A stretch of 64,000 nt of DNA from Gemmatimonadota bacterium (GTDB lineage: Bacteria > Gemmatimonadota > Gemmatimonadetes > Gemmatimonadales > GWC2-71-9): contig QHUJ01000112.1 in assembly GCA_003221895.1 (NCBI GenBank), forward strand, positions 1 to 64,000, read 5' to 3'. The notes under the pieces are model-generated. The model ran no database searches. It worked only from the letters and a program-made list of their open reading frames with translations, and was not told where the DNA came from. Position 1 is the stretch's first letter; each line of letters begins with the position of its first letter. Below, piece after piece: positions 1-8,729 of this stretch. A program made the position numbers and the translations under genes.

Positions 1-415
1 CTTCGACGATCATGCCGTAGATCATGCCGTCGCTCATGCGGGGCCGCGTGGGATCGACCAGCGACGGGATACCGGGAAACGGGCCACCGCCCGTAAGCGA
101 CACGGGGCCATTGCCCTGCCCCCCTTCGCCATGACACACCTGGCAGTAGGTCTGAAAGACCCACTTCCCCCGATTCAGCGACTCGGCGGTGCGCGTCCGC
201 GGATTCGCGAGACGATCGGCGGTTTCGCGCGTGAGCGGTGGCTCGCCGCCCGACACGGGGACCGAGCCGTCGACCGGCGGAATCGGCATGGCGTAGGGTT
301 TGATATTGCGCTGATGCCGCATCGTGGCGAACCACCCGACTTTGTGAACGACGGCGTCGGGCTCGCAGGCACACAGGAGCGCGAGGACGCCGATGAGAAT
401 GGCTCGCTTAGCCAC
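1..415 (-). CDS. actE: Alternative complex III monohaem cytochrome c subunit ActE (3' end outside window)
   Basis: Reading the minus strand from a GTG at 415 gives 138 codons open to the window edge. The N-terminus is a short hydrophobic signal ending LLCAC, so Cys17 is a likely lipid anchor. A single c-type haem site CQVCH lies at residues 91-95, inside the usual cytochrome c fold start. ActE is the small periplasmic, membrane-anchored monohaem cytochrome of alternative complex III, which oxidises quinol and passes electrons to a cytochrome c or oxidase. The start overlaps the end of actD by 8 bases, as expected for the last genes of an act operon. The 3' end and any actF lie beyond the window. 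Confidence 0.85.
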   Translation of the reverse strand, partial: MAKRAILIGVLALLCACEPDAVVHKVGWFATMRHQRNIKPYAMPIPPVDGSVPVSGGEPPLTRETADRLANPRTRTAESLNRGKWVFQTYCQVCHGEGGQGNGPVSLTGGGPFPGIPSLVDPTRPRMSDGMIYGMIVE

Positions 416-971
416 GGCGCACCTCCTCCGCCCCCGATCCCTTCAACAACGTCTCGACATTTGCCGCTTTGTCAGATCCCGCGGGGACGAAGATGCCGAA
501 CTTGTCGTTCGTGAAGCGGGGATCGTACTGGATCGTGCCGAGGCGGCGTGCCGCGAACATCGAGTTCAGCAGGATGCCGAGGATGGTGCTCAGGGCACCG
601 AACAGAATCGTCATTTCGAACATGATGACGACGTAGGGCGGGACCGAGAGCACCGGCTTCCCGCCGACCACGATGGGCCAGTCACCCGACATCCACAGCG
701 TCAGCCACGCGCCGACGCTGCAGCCCGCAATGCCGCCAATCAGCGTGAACATCCGGACCGGGCTGACGGCCTGGCCGAGCGCGTCCTCGATCTCATGCCG
801 CGGGATCGGCGAATACACGGTGAAATCGGTGTGTCCCGCGGCACGCAGCTTCTTGATCGCATCGAGCGTTGCGTCGAGATGGGAGAACACACCCAGGACG
901 CCCGGGGTCTCCGGTGGATGAAACAGCTCGCGCAGTGGTCCGGGCAGCGGCAGGCGCGTGTGCGTCGTCAT
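408..971 (-). CDS. actD: Alternative complex III membrane subunit ActD (DUF3341 family)
   Basis: This 187-residue protein has a soluble N-terminal half, including a GVFSHLDATLDAIKKL segment typical of the DUF3341 fold, and two transmembrane helices at about residues 98-115 and 132-155. In alternative complex III, ActD is the small two-helix integral membrane subunit that packs against ActC. No cofactor motif is visible, as expected. Its ATG overlaps the actC stop by four bases and its stop overlaps the actE GTG, so the genes are probably translationally coupled. Length and order (A-B-C-D-E) match known act operons. Confidence 0.9.
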   Translation of the reverse strand: MTTHTRLPLPGPLRELFHPPETPGVLGVFSHLDATLDAIKKLRAAGHTDFTVYSPIPRHEIEDALGQAVSPVRMFTLIGGIAGCSVGAWLTLWMSGDWPIVVGGKPVLSVPPYVVIMFEMTILFGALSTILGILLNSMFAARRLGTIQYDPRFTNDKFGIFVPAGSDKAANVETLLKGSGAEEVRRG

Positions 972-2341
972 GCGTGCTTCGCCCCTGCGCGGGGGGGGGC
1001 CGGCTGACGGGTGGGAGGCGGCAGCACCTCTTTCACCTCACTGATCGAGACGGCCGGGAAGTTCTTCACGAACAAGAGAAACCACATGAAGAACCACCCG
1101 AAGCTGCCCGCCATGATGCCCCAGTCGGCCCAGGTGGGATTGTAGACGGCGTTGGCCCACGGCTCGTACGGCTCACCCGCGAGCGAGACGACGATGATCA
1201 CATAGCGCTCGAACCACATCCCGATGTTGACGAAAATCGAGATGACGAACAGCGCCGTGATATTGGTGCGGATCTTCTTGACCCACAGCAAGAGCGGCAG
1301 GAAGGCGTTGCAGATGATCATCGTCCACGACGCCCACCAGTACGGCCCGAAGGCGCGATACCAGAATGCCGCGCGCTCGTGGGGATTGCCGCTGTACCAG
1401 GCCATGAAGTACTCGCACACGTAGGCGTAGCCGACGATCGATCCGGTCAGCAGACAGAGCTTCGCCAGATTCTCGTAATGGTGAACGGTGATCAGCTCTT
1501 CCAGGCCGAACAGCTTGCGAATCGGCGTGAGGAGCGTGATGACCATCGCGCAGCCCGAATAGATGGCGCCCGCGACGAAATACGGCGCGAAGATCGTCGC
1601 GTGCCATCCGGGCACGATGGCCATGGCGAAGTCCCACGACACGACGCTGTGCACCGAGAGCACGAGCGGTGTGGCCAGCGCCGCGAGGTAGAGGTAGCCG
1701 CGCGTGTAGTGACGCCATTGCTCGTTCGTGCCGGTCCAGCCGATCGACGTGATGGCGTACAGCTTCTTGCGCCAGCCGGTCGCGAGATCGCGCACCGCCG
1801 CGATGTCGGGAATCAGTCCCATGATCAGGAACACGGTCGACACCGTGAAGTACGTCCCGATCGCGAACTCGTCCCAGATGAGGGGCGACTTGAAGTTCGG
1901 CCAGAGACCGCGCTCGTTGGGGTACGGAATCAGCCAGTAGAAATACCACTGCCGCCCGATGTGGATGAGCGGGAACAGACCGGCGGTCATGACGGCGAAC
2001 ACCGTCATCGCCTCGGCGGTGCGGTACACGGCCGTGCGCCAGCCCGAGCGGAACAGGAAGAGGATCGCGGAGATCAGCGTGCCGGAGTGCGCGATACCTA
2101 CCCAGAACACGAAGCACGTGATGAATACGGCCCAGTACACGGGATGCGAGTAGCCCGCGAGACCGAGGCCGTAGCGCAGCAGATACAGCAGCGTGATGAT
2201 CCCGACCGCGAGCAGCGCCACCGCGGCGCCGAGCAGCAGGAAGTAGCCCTTCGACGGACTGCCCAGCGTCCGTGCGATCGTGCGCGTGACGTAGTCGTAC
2301 GTGACGCGAGTCGGTGGCGTGGTCGTGCGCTGCTCAGCCAT
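968..2341 (-). CDS. actC: Alternative complex III quinol-oxidising membrane subunit ActC (NrfD/PsrC family)
   Basis: A 457-residue polytopic protein with about ten hydrophobic helices, matching the NrfD/PsrC-type subunit ActC, which holds the quinol site in alternative complex III. The N-terminal cytoplasmic stretch (about 35 residues) is followed by helices starting near GYFLLLGAA. The C-terminus is Pro-rich and includes a run of nine C on the coding strand. Start overlaps actB by 8 bases; end overlaps actD by 4. A Psr/Nrf reductase membrane anchor is the alternative, but the ActA, ActD and ActE neighbours decide for alternative complex III. Confidence 0.92.
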   Translation of the reverse strand: MAEQRTTTPPTRVTYDYVTRTIARTLGSPSKGYFLLLGAAVALLAVGIITLLYLLRYGLGLAGYSHPVYWAVFITCFVFWVGIAHSGTLISAILFLFRSGWRTAVYRTAEAMTVFAVMTAGLFPLIHIGRQWYFYWLIPYPNERGLWPNFKSPLIWDEFAIGTYFTVSTVFLIMGLIPDIAAVRDLATGWRKKLYAITSIGWTGTNEQWRHYTRGYLYLAALATPLVLSVHSVVSWDFAMAIVPGWHATIFAPYFVAGAIYSGCAMVITLLTPIRKLFGLEELITVHHYENLAKLCLLTGSIVGYAYVCEYFMAWYSGNPHERAAFWYRAFGPYWWASWTMIICNAFLPLLLWVKKIRTNITALFVISIFVNIGMWFERYVIIVVSLAGEPYEPWANAVYNPTWADWGIMAGSFGWFFMWFLLFVKNFPAVSISEVKEVLPPPTRQPAPPRAGAKHA

Positions 2342-5339
2342 GACCGGGCGTTTCCTGCGCGACCACGCGCGCGAGGTAGGTGATCGCCGGTTTCGTATTC
2401 AGGCCGGCGAGCACGTGGTAGCCGCGCGGGTTGGTGGCGAGCTGGGAGACACGCGAGCGGCGGTCGTTGAGATCGCCGAACACGATCGCCTCGGACGGGC
2501 ACGTCTGCTGGCACGCGGTGACGATGTCGCCGTCGCGCACGCTGCGATCTTCGAGCCGTGCCTGATTCTGTGCCCCGCGGATGCGCTGCACGCAGAACGT
2601 GCACTTCTCCATCACGCCCTTCTCACGAACCGTCACGTCGGGGTTGAGCAACATCGACAGCGGCTCGGGCCACGCTTCGTACTTGCCGTCGCGCTCGGCG
2701 TAGTTGTACCAGTTGAAGTAGCGGACCTTGTAGGGGCAGTTGTTGGAGCAGTAGCGCGTCCCGACGCAGCGGTTGTAGACCTGGCCGTTCAAGCCGTCGG
2801 GCGTGTGATACGCGGCGAACACGGGACAGACCGGCTCGCACGGCGCGTTGCCGCACTGCTGGCACAGCATCGGTGAGTTGACGGCGCCCTGGGGCTCACC
2901 CTTGTCGTCGGTGAGCCAGTAGCGCTCCAGCCGCATCCACGACATCTCGCGGCCGCGTTGCATGAGGTCCTCGCCCACGGTCGCGATGTTGTTTTCGGCG
3001 TAGCATGCCGTGACGCACGCGGCGCAGCCGGTACACTTCGACAGATCGATCGCGAGGCCCCAACGCGGATGCTCGCCCTTGTAGTTGCCGAGCTCGGTCT
3101 TCTCGCGCTGCTGCTCGCTCCACCATTCGACAGCGGGCGACGCGTATTCCGGCGTCTCCTCGAAGTGGAATGGGTGGTCATTGGGGCGCAGCGACTTGGC
3201 GCGCGCGACGCCGAGCACTTCGACCGTGCCGAGGCCGCGCTCGCGTGGGCTGCCTTCGGTCGTCACGATCTTGCGATGCTCGCCCGTCTTTCTCGCCGTG
3301 GCAGTGACGAGGAAATCGCGACCACCATACGCGTTGGCTTGTTGCTTGCCGAGCAGCGCAAAGGCGTTCGCCGACCGGTCTTTGGCGTAACGGCCGTAGG
3401 CGGTATGCCCCTGCCCGGTGGGTACGGCGAGCACGTCCGGCCGCACCGAGCGCGTGATCCAGGCCGGGAATTTTTCAGCGCCGAACGGCGAACCGAGCAC
3501 CAGGAAATCGCCGGTCGCGACGCCCCACTTCGCCGCCGTGTCGGGGTGCACCTCGACCCAGCTATGCCAGGCGATCTTCGAGACGGGATCGGGCAGCTCC
3601 TGCAGCCACGGCTTATTGGCGCCTCGGCCGTCGTGCAAGACGGGATGCGGGAAGACGATGACTTGCTGCTGCGAAGCGGCGGCAGAGGCGGCAGGCGCGG
3701 CAAAGGTGAGTTTCGAGACATCGGCAAGACGGACCGGGCGTGACGGCGCTTCGCCGTACACGCCACCCTTCGCCAGCGAGTCGAAGACGAACTGGTCAGC
3801 GGTGTTCGCGGCGGCACCACGACCGCGAGTCTGCAGCCCACCCCATTTGCCCTGCACGTAGTCCTTGAACGTCCCGGTGCGACCGGCGAGCCGCAGAATC
3901 ACATCGCCAGTCTGACGCGTGTCGAACACCGGCTGCACGACCGGCTGCTGGAACGCCGTCACACCGGCACGCGGGCGGCTGTCGCCCCATTGCTCGAGCG
4001 GGTGATGGTCGGGCAGGATCAGGTCGCACGCGGCGGCCGTCTCGTCCATGTACGACGAGAAACTCACCTTGTAGGCGACCTTGCCGAGCGCTTCCTCGAA
4101 CGCGCCGGGCAGCGAGTGCGCAGGGTTGGCGCCGTGCATCAGGAGCAGCGCGACGCGTCCCGCTTTCATGTCGTCTTGCAGAGTGACGAAGTCCCCGAAC
4201 GTACTGGCCGTGCCGAATGCCATGTCGGCGCCGAACTTCACCAGCGAGCCGACCGCTCCCGTCACGTAATTCAGGATGTTCACGGCCGCGACGACTTCTG
4301 CGCCGTTCGCGTACTGCGTGGCCATACCGCCCGCCACCGCCAGGCCGCCGCCGGAACGCGCGAACTCCCGCGCCAGCCGCACGATGGTTTCCTGCTCGAT
4401 CCCGATCGCGGTGGCGACCGCGCGGGGCGCGTACCCGGACAGCAGAGCGACCAGCCGACTGGCGTCCGCGGGAACACGCGCCAGATGCTGGCTCAGGATC
4501 ACCTGCGCCATCGCGAGCGCGAGAATGCCTTCGGTCCCGGGCCGCGCCGCGATCCACTCGTCGGCGTTCATCCCGGTGAGCGACAGGCGCGGGCCGACGT
4601 AGACGAACTTGGCCATCGCCGCGGGACGGCCGCCGTCGAACGCGTGCGCGTCGGTAAAGCCGTTCTGGAACTCGACCGGCGAGAGCCAGGTGTCGAGGAA
4701 ATCGGCGCCGAACGAGAGCACGTACTTCGCGTTGGCGAAGTCGTAGGACGGCACCGACCCAGTGCCGAACGTCGTGCGGTTGCCGGCGCGTAACGCGTCG
4801 AAGCCGAAGGGCTCGTAGCTGTAGCGGCGCCCGCCCACCTGTTTCAGCCACTCGTCTACCAGATCGCCGAATGTCGAGACGTCGGTGCCGGTGACGAAGA
4901 CGATCCCCTTGCCGCGGGCTTCGGCGACCTTGGCACTGAGCCGCTGGATCGCGCCGTCCCAGTCGATCGCTTCGAACGTCCCACTGGCGTTGCGGACCAT
5001 GGGATGGGGGACGCGATCGGGATTGTAGAGACCTTGAATCGCGGCCTGCCCGCGCGCACACAGCCGGCCGCGATTGATGGGCGATTCCGGATTCCCCTCC
5101 AGCTTGACGGCGCGGCCCTCGCGCACGCGCGCCACGACGCCGCATCCCGCGGCGCACTCGCGGCAGGTCGTCGCGTAGTACGTGGCTTTTCCGGGGATCT
5201 GATCCTCGGGCTGGACCAGATAGGGGATCAGTCTCTCGGTGGGCTCGGGACCGATACCGCACGCGGAGACAGCCGCGGCGCCGGCGCCGGTGACGCCGAG
5301 AACCTTCAGAAAACGGCGGCGATTGATGGAGTCGGTCAT
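2334..5339 (-). CDS. actB: Alternative complex III iron-sulfur/molybdopterin-fold subunit ActB
   Basis: 1001 residues. A Tat signal ([10 protein letters not shown], residues 6-15) suggests export of the folded protein. A molybdopterin-oxidoreductase-like region follows, with a 4Fe-4S motif at Cys59, Cys62, Cys66 and Cys94. The last 250 residues form a ferredoxin-like domain with several Cys clusters ([29 protein letters not shown]). This B1-B2 fusion is the signature of ActB, which wires electrons from the membrane subunit to the haem subunits; in characterised complexes the molybdopterin fold carries no molybdenum cofactor. The gene follows actA after a one-base gap and overlaps actC by 8 bases. 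Confidence 0.95.
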   Translation of the reverse strand: MTDSINRRRFLKVLGVTGAGAAAVSACGIGPEPTERLIPYLVQPEDQIPGKATYYATTCRECAAGCGVVARVREGRAVKLEGNPESPINRGRLCARGQAAIQGLYNPDRVPHPMVRNASGTFEAIDWDGAIQRLSAKVAEARGKGIVFVTGTDVSTFGDLVDEWLKQVGGRRYSYEPFGFDALRAGNRTTFGTGSVPSYDFANAKYVLSFGADFLDTWLSPVEFQNGFTDAHAFDGGRPAAMAKFVYVGPRLSLTGMNADEWIAARPGTEGILALAMAQVILSQHLARVPADASRLVALLSGYAPRAVATAIGIEQETIVRLAREFARSGGGLAVAGGMATQYANGAEVVAAVNILNYVTGAVGSLVKFGADMAFGTASTFGDFVTLQDDMKAGRVALLLMHGANPAHSLPGAFEEALGKVAYKVSFSSYMDETAAACDLILPDHHPLEQWGDSRPRAGVTAFQQPVVQPVFDTRQTGDVILRLAGRTGTFKDYVQGKWGGLQTRGRGAAANTADQFVFDSLAKGGVYGEAPSRPVRLADVSKLTFAAPAASAAASQQQVIVFPHPVLHDGRGANKPWLQELPDPVSKIAWHSWVEVHPDTAAKWGVATGDFLVLGSPFGAEKFPAWITRSVRPDVLAVPTGQGHTAYGRYAKDRSANAFALLGKQQANAYGGRDFLVTATARKTGEHRKIVTTEGSPRERGLGTVEVLGVARAKSLRPNDHPFHFEETPEYASPAVEWWSEQQREKTELGNYKGEHPRWGLAIDLSKCTGCAACVTACYAENNIATVGEDLMQRGREMSWMRLERYWLTDDKGEPQGAVNSPMLCQQCGNAPCEPVCPVFAAYHTPDGLNGQVYNRCVGTRYCSNNCPYKVRYFNWYNYAERDGKYEAWPEPLSMLLNPDVTVREKGVMEKCTFCVQRIRGAQNQARLEDRSVRDGDIVTACQQTCPSEAIVFGDLNDRRSRVSQLATNPRGYHVLAGLNTKPAITYLARVVAQETPGHG

Positions 5340-5340
5340 G

Positions 5341-5913
5341 TCAGTAATGGCAGACGGTGCAGTCGCGCGTCACTTTGCGCTCGACGTGGCAGCGGACGCA
5401 CCAGCCCATGCGCAACGTCGAGACCTGGTAGACCTGCGCCATCCCCTGCACGTCGCCGTGACAATTGATGCATGCACCGGGGCCGAGCGCTTTGATGTGG
5501 CGCATGTGCGGGAAGCGAACGAAGCCGGGAAGCGCGTGAATGCGGGTCCACTCCGGGGGTTTGCGATCGCGCGAGCCATTGCGCAGCTGCTGCACCTGCG
5601 CCTTTTCGGCGCGCACAGCCGCCGTGTCAGCCTTCACTCCGCCGCGCGTTCCTCCGGCGACGTACAGGTGACATCCCATGCACGTCTGGAGCGACGGAAT
5701 GCCGGGCTCGCTCGAGACCGCCGCCGAGTAGTGGCAGTACATGCACGGGATTTGAAACTCACCGGCATGAATGTCGTGGCGGAAAAAGATCGGCTGCCGC
5801 GGACCCTTCAGGTTGCCGGAGTCTTTGACGATGGGAGCTTGATACCGCTGAGAAGCGGTTGGGGCCTGCTGGCCATACACGACCGCAGGCGGGAGGGCGA
5901 GCATCAACACCAC
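5341..5913 (-). CDS. actA: Alternative complex III pentahaem cytochrome c subunit ActA
   Basis: 190 residues from a GTG. Five CxxCH haem sites are visible at residues 57-61, 78-82, 148-152, 172-176 and 185-189, the count expected of ActA, the periplasmic multihaem subunit at the top of the complex. The N-terminus is a hydrophobic signal peptide (cut expected near VVYGQQ). No ATG fits: two tandem GTG codons at 5913 and further in-frame GTG/TTG/ATG codons follow, and the frame stays open upstream to a CTG, which would give a more typical charged n-region. First gene of the operon, one base before actB. Confidence 0.9.
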   Translation of the reverse strand: MVLMLALPPAVVYGQQAPTASQRYQAPIVKDSGNLKGPRQPIFFRHDIHAGEFQIPCMYCHYSAAVSSEPGIPSLQTCMGCHLYVAGGTRGGVKADTAAVRAEKAQVQQLRNGSRDRKPPEWTRIHALPGFVRFPHMRHIKALGPGACINCHGDVQGMAQVYQVSTLRMGWCVRCHVERKVTRDCTVCHY

Positions 5914-6011
5914 GACCGCAGCTGAACGCAGATGGCCTCTATCGGCTAATCAGTGGTTCGGTTTCGGTGTGGGACACACTACAATCCGAAGGCCACCGAA
6001 TGTAACAACGG
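5914..6011 (-). promoter_or_regulatory. Gap upstream of the act operon, probable promoter region
   Basis: This is the only gap between the DUF3788-like gene and actA, so the act promoter should lie here. It is less GC-rich than the flanks and holds a short perfect palindrome at 5967-5979 (GTGTG-GGA-CACAC), which could be an operator. I could not assign convincing -35 and -10 boxes. Confidence 0.3.
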
Positions 6012-6473
6012 CTACTCCGGACGCGCCAGTAGTTGGTATTTCAATCGGACGACCTCGGCGAATGCCTGCACCGCATCGAGGTCCGCGAATTCCATCCAGC
6101 AGTGGCGCACACCGTCGAACAACGACCCGTCTCTGACCGCTTGCTTGATGACGCGCGGCAATCCGTTGGTGGCGCTGATTTCCTGCTCTTCGGGCCCGGA
6201 CAGCACGAACGTGCCGCTCACGCCCGACTGCATCGGGTGGAGATATCCGAGCTTGCGCCCGCCGACTTCGTACATCCACACCCATTTCCAGGTGGTGCCG
6301 AGGTACACTACCTGCTCGGTGACGTGGCGCAGACTGCGCAACTGCTCGCGCGCTTTCTTGAAGCGCTGCGCCGCGCGGGGGGGGAGATCGCGAACCGGCT
6401 GGTCCGCCTTGGGGCGCTGCCGCGGGCTCAGGTATAGATGAGCCGCCCAATAGTCGGTGGTTGGTTTATTCAT
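6012..6473 (-). CDS. DUF3788-like small protein
   Basis: 153 residues, taken from the ATG at 6473 because it overlaps the stop of the enolase-superfamily gene (ATGA); a longer frame upstream is only a shadow of that gene. The protein is soluble and rich in aromatic residues, with WKWVWMYEVGGRKLGYLHP near the middle, which resembles DUF3788 proteins. No catalytic motif is visible and no function is known. It is the last gene of the seven-gene minus-strand operon starting at 12371. A run of eight C on the coding strand (6377-6384) encodes a Pro pair. Confidence 0.65.
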   Translation of the reverse strand: MNKPTTDYWAAHLYLSPRQRPKADQPVRDLPPRAAQRFKKAREQLRSLRHVTEQVVYLGTTWKWVWMYEVGGRKLGYLHPMQSGVSGTFVLSGPEEQEISATNGLPRVIKQAVRDGSLFDGVRHCWMEFADLDAVQAFAEVVRLKYQLLARPE

Positions 6474-7609
6474 CGCGCCAAAAGTACAGGTGCGGTCAAG
6501 AGGCGGAAACGCGCTGGATCGAGAAGCCGGCCGCACGACTGTTGCGGCACCGCCATACGCCCGCCCCGCCCCATCGTGAGCTTGATGACGTCGCCGTTCC
6601 GCCCATACCAGCGGGCCGAGGGCTCCAGATCGGAAGGGTAGACGAACAGGGGCAGCGACGCAGCCGCGAGCGCCGCCTGGGATCCGATCCCCGACTCGGG
6701 CATCGTCCCGGCCCAGAGTTTCGCTCCGTACTCCACTGCGAGACGGTAGATGCGGCAGACCTCGGTCAGGCCGCCGACCCGATGTACTTTGATGTTCCAC
6801 ACCCTGGGCCCGTCGAGCTCCATCACCTGACGAGCGGCGCGCGCGTCCCGGAGCGTCTCGTCCAGGCAAATCGGCGTCCGCAGTTTCTCAGCCAGTCGCG
6901 CGTGCCCGACGAGCTCGTCGGGATGGAGTGGCTGCTCGATGTAGAGCAGCCCCGCATCGTCGAGGGCGCGAAGCGCGGTCTCATCGCGTGGCCACTCGTA
7001 GGCGCCGTTCGCGTCCACCGTGAGCGGGAGATCGCTGCCCTCGAGTCCCTTGCGAGCCGCGGTGACGGCGGCCCCGTCCCACCCCGGCGCCACCTTGATT
7101 TTGACTCGCGCGTAACCGTGCCGCACCGCGTCGTAGACCGAGCGCGTCAACTCGGCGGGATCAGGTCCGGGAGGAATACCCAACGCCACGCCGCAGGCGA
7201 CACTCGCCGCCGGCGTCACGCCGAGACGCTCAGCGACCAGCGTGGCGAGCCCCGTGCCGCGCCCATGGGCCTCGAGATCCCAGGCAGCCGTTTCGATACC
7301 GGCGCGGGCGAACCAGTTGCCGCGTACGGCGTCGCGGAGTGCGGCGTCGATCGCCTCCGGACCCTGGAACTCACGCCCGACGACACGTGGCAGCAACACA
7401 CGCTCGATCATATCGCGGGCGCTGGCGAGGGTTTCCTCGGAGTAGAACGGGAACTGAAACGGCGGAGACTCGCCGTACCCGACGTGGCCGGCATCGTCGT
7501 GGAGTACGACGACGATGGATCGGCGTTCGGTCATGGTGCCGCCCGAGATGACGAACGGCTCGAGCAGCGGGAGCGTGAGCTCGAACAGCTCAGCGCGGCC
7601 GATGCGCAT
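6470..7609 (-). CDS. Enolase-superfamily enzyme, o-succinylbenzoate synthase / N-acylamino acid racemase type
   Basis: 379 residues from the ATG at 7609, chosen because MRIGRAELFELTLP is the usual family start; an upstream ATG would add 21 unlikely residues. The capping domain (1-120) is followed by a barrel with the OSBS/NSAR set: KIK at 170-172 with catalytic Lys172, metal ligands Asp199 (DANGAY), Glu225 (IEQP) and Asp250 (LDET), and the second catalytic Lys274 (NIK). ESGIGSQAALAAASLP near the C-terminus is typical of this subgroup. With no menaquinone genes nearby and an FAD amine-oxidase-like gene in the same operon, N-acylamino acid racemisation or another dehydration/epimerisation is as likely as menaquinone synthesis. 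Confidence 0.85.
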   Translation of the reverse strand: MRIGRAELFELTLPLLEPFVISGGTMTERRSIVVVLHDDAGHVGYGESPPFQFPFYSEETLASARDMIERVLLPRVVGREFQGPEAIDAALRDAVRGNWFARAGIETAAWDLEAHGRGTGLATLVAERLGVTPAASVACGVALGIPPGPDPAELTRSVYDAVRHGYARVKIKVAPGWDGAAVTAARKGLEGSDLPLTVDANGAYEWPRDETALRALDDAGLLYIEQPLHPDELVGHARLAEKLRTPICLDETLRDARAARQVMELDGPRVWNIKVHRVGGLTEVCRIYRLAVEYGAKLWAGTMPESGIGSQAALAAASLPLFVYPSDLEPSARWYGRNGDVIKLTMGRGGRMAVPQQSCGRLLDPARFRLLTAPVLLAR

Positions 7610-8729
7610 CAGGAAGAAGATCGAGGAAGTGCAGGTCGCCGGCGCGGCGCTCGAGGGACCCGTCGGCTTCACGCTCGAGCATGACCGCGATGAGACCTTC
7701 GCGCGGATCGAAGATCAGGGCGTGCAACGCGCGTTGTGTACGCGAGCCGTGAGTCGCCGGGTACTCTTCGAGGGGAAGCTGGAAGAAGGTGTGGAGCTGC
7801 ACCGAGGAACAGCCGCGCAGCGCGTACTCGACGATGAGGCGGCCGGTATGGATGTTCCCGGTGCCCGACAACCCCGGGCCGCCCCCCGGGGTTGGAGAAC
7901 CTAAAACCCGCAGATTCCTGTCGCTCAATTCCGGGCCGCCGTAGGCGACGCCGCGCTCGGCATCGAACAGCCGGTTGAACACGACGAGTGTATCGGCGGC
8001 CGACGCCGCTTCCGTCATCTCTCGCTGAAAGCGCGCATCGAACCGAGCGTTCATCAGCTTCATCGCCAGTCGCACGGCGCTGTGCTCACGGATGCAGGCG
8101 GGGACTTCGCGCAGCCAGCGCAGGATCTGCTGCTTCTCCTCCGCCAACCGATCGCCGGCGAGGGTTGGCGAAAAATCCTTCTCGAGGAGCAAGGGCGACT
8201 CCCCCCATGCGTTCGCCAGCGCACTCGTCGTGAAAGCGTATTCATCGAATCGAAACGGCTCGTTGAGCCTGGGCAGGTGATACTTCACCGAAGGCACAGT
8301 GAGGAGCCGGCCGGCGCGCGTCAGGTCCCGGCCGACGCGCACCAGTGTCAGGTAGTCCTCGAACGAGCGGTCCCATCCCCTGCCCTTCCACGTCACCGTC
8401 CAGCCGCCACCACGGCGCTCGACTTTCATCTTGGTCTCGTGAATCGCCCACGCGGCCATCGACTGCGCTCCTGCGGCATCCTGCGCGATGACCGTTTTCA
8501 GCACCGCGAACGCGAGTCCCGCATCCGCGTCGGTTTCGAGCTGACTCGCATTGAGCGACAGCTGCCCAGAGCCTTTGCCGACGGGATGCGGGAGGGTTTC
8601 CCCGAGGTAGCGCGCGGTCAGATCGATGCGGTAGGTGCTGCGCACATGCGCCGCGAAATCCCGCGGCAACTCCCGTTTGAAGCGCTCGAAGTCCCTAGCG
8701 AGCGAATCGAGCAAGCCGGAATTGTTCAT
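7590..8729 (-). CDS. Dihydroorotate-dehydrogenase-like FMN protein of unknown substrate
   Basis: 379 residues, soluble. Two segments recall FMN-dependent dihydroorotate dehydrogenases: LPHPVGKGSGQLSLNASQ near residue 45, matching the N-terminal FMN/substrate loop, and TGNIHTGRLIVEYALRGCSSVQL near residue 290, matching the phosphate-binding strand and helix that precede the conserved vQvgTa segment. The middle is divergent and I see no clear catalytic Cys or Ser base. It lies inside an operon with amidohydrolase-fold, DapA-like and FAD oxidoreductase genes, not with pyrimidine genes, so the substrate is unlikely to be dihydroorotate. Overlaps both neighbours (35 and 20 bases). Confidence 0.6.
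   Translation of the reverse strand: MNNSGLLDSLARDFERFKRELPRDFAAHVRSTYRIDLTARYLGETLPHPVGKGSGQLSLNASQLETDADAGLAFAVLKTVIAQDAAGAQSMAAWAIHETKMKVERRGGGWTVTWKGRGWDRSFEDYLTLVRVGRDLTRAGRLLTVPSVKYHLPRLNEPFRFDEYAFTTSALANAWGESPLLLEKDFSPTLAGDRLAEEKQQILRWLREVPACIREHSAVRLAMKLMNARFDARFQREMTEAASAADTLVVFNRLFDAERGVAYGGPELSDRNLRVLGSPTPGGGPGLSGTGNIHTGRLIVEYALRGCSSVQLHTFFQLPLEEYPATHGSRTQRALHALIFDPREGLIAVMLEREADGSLERRAGDLHFLDLLPDAHRPR

Noticed and set aside
869-2383. 504-codon plus-strand frame opposite actC and actD
   Set aside because: Charged low-complexity antisense frame; the minus strand encodes the expected membrane subunits.
3796-5262. 488-codon second frame within actB
   Set aside because: Arg-rich overlap frame; actB itself has its cofactor motifs in the other frame and the correct full length.
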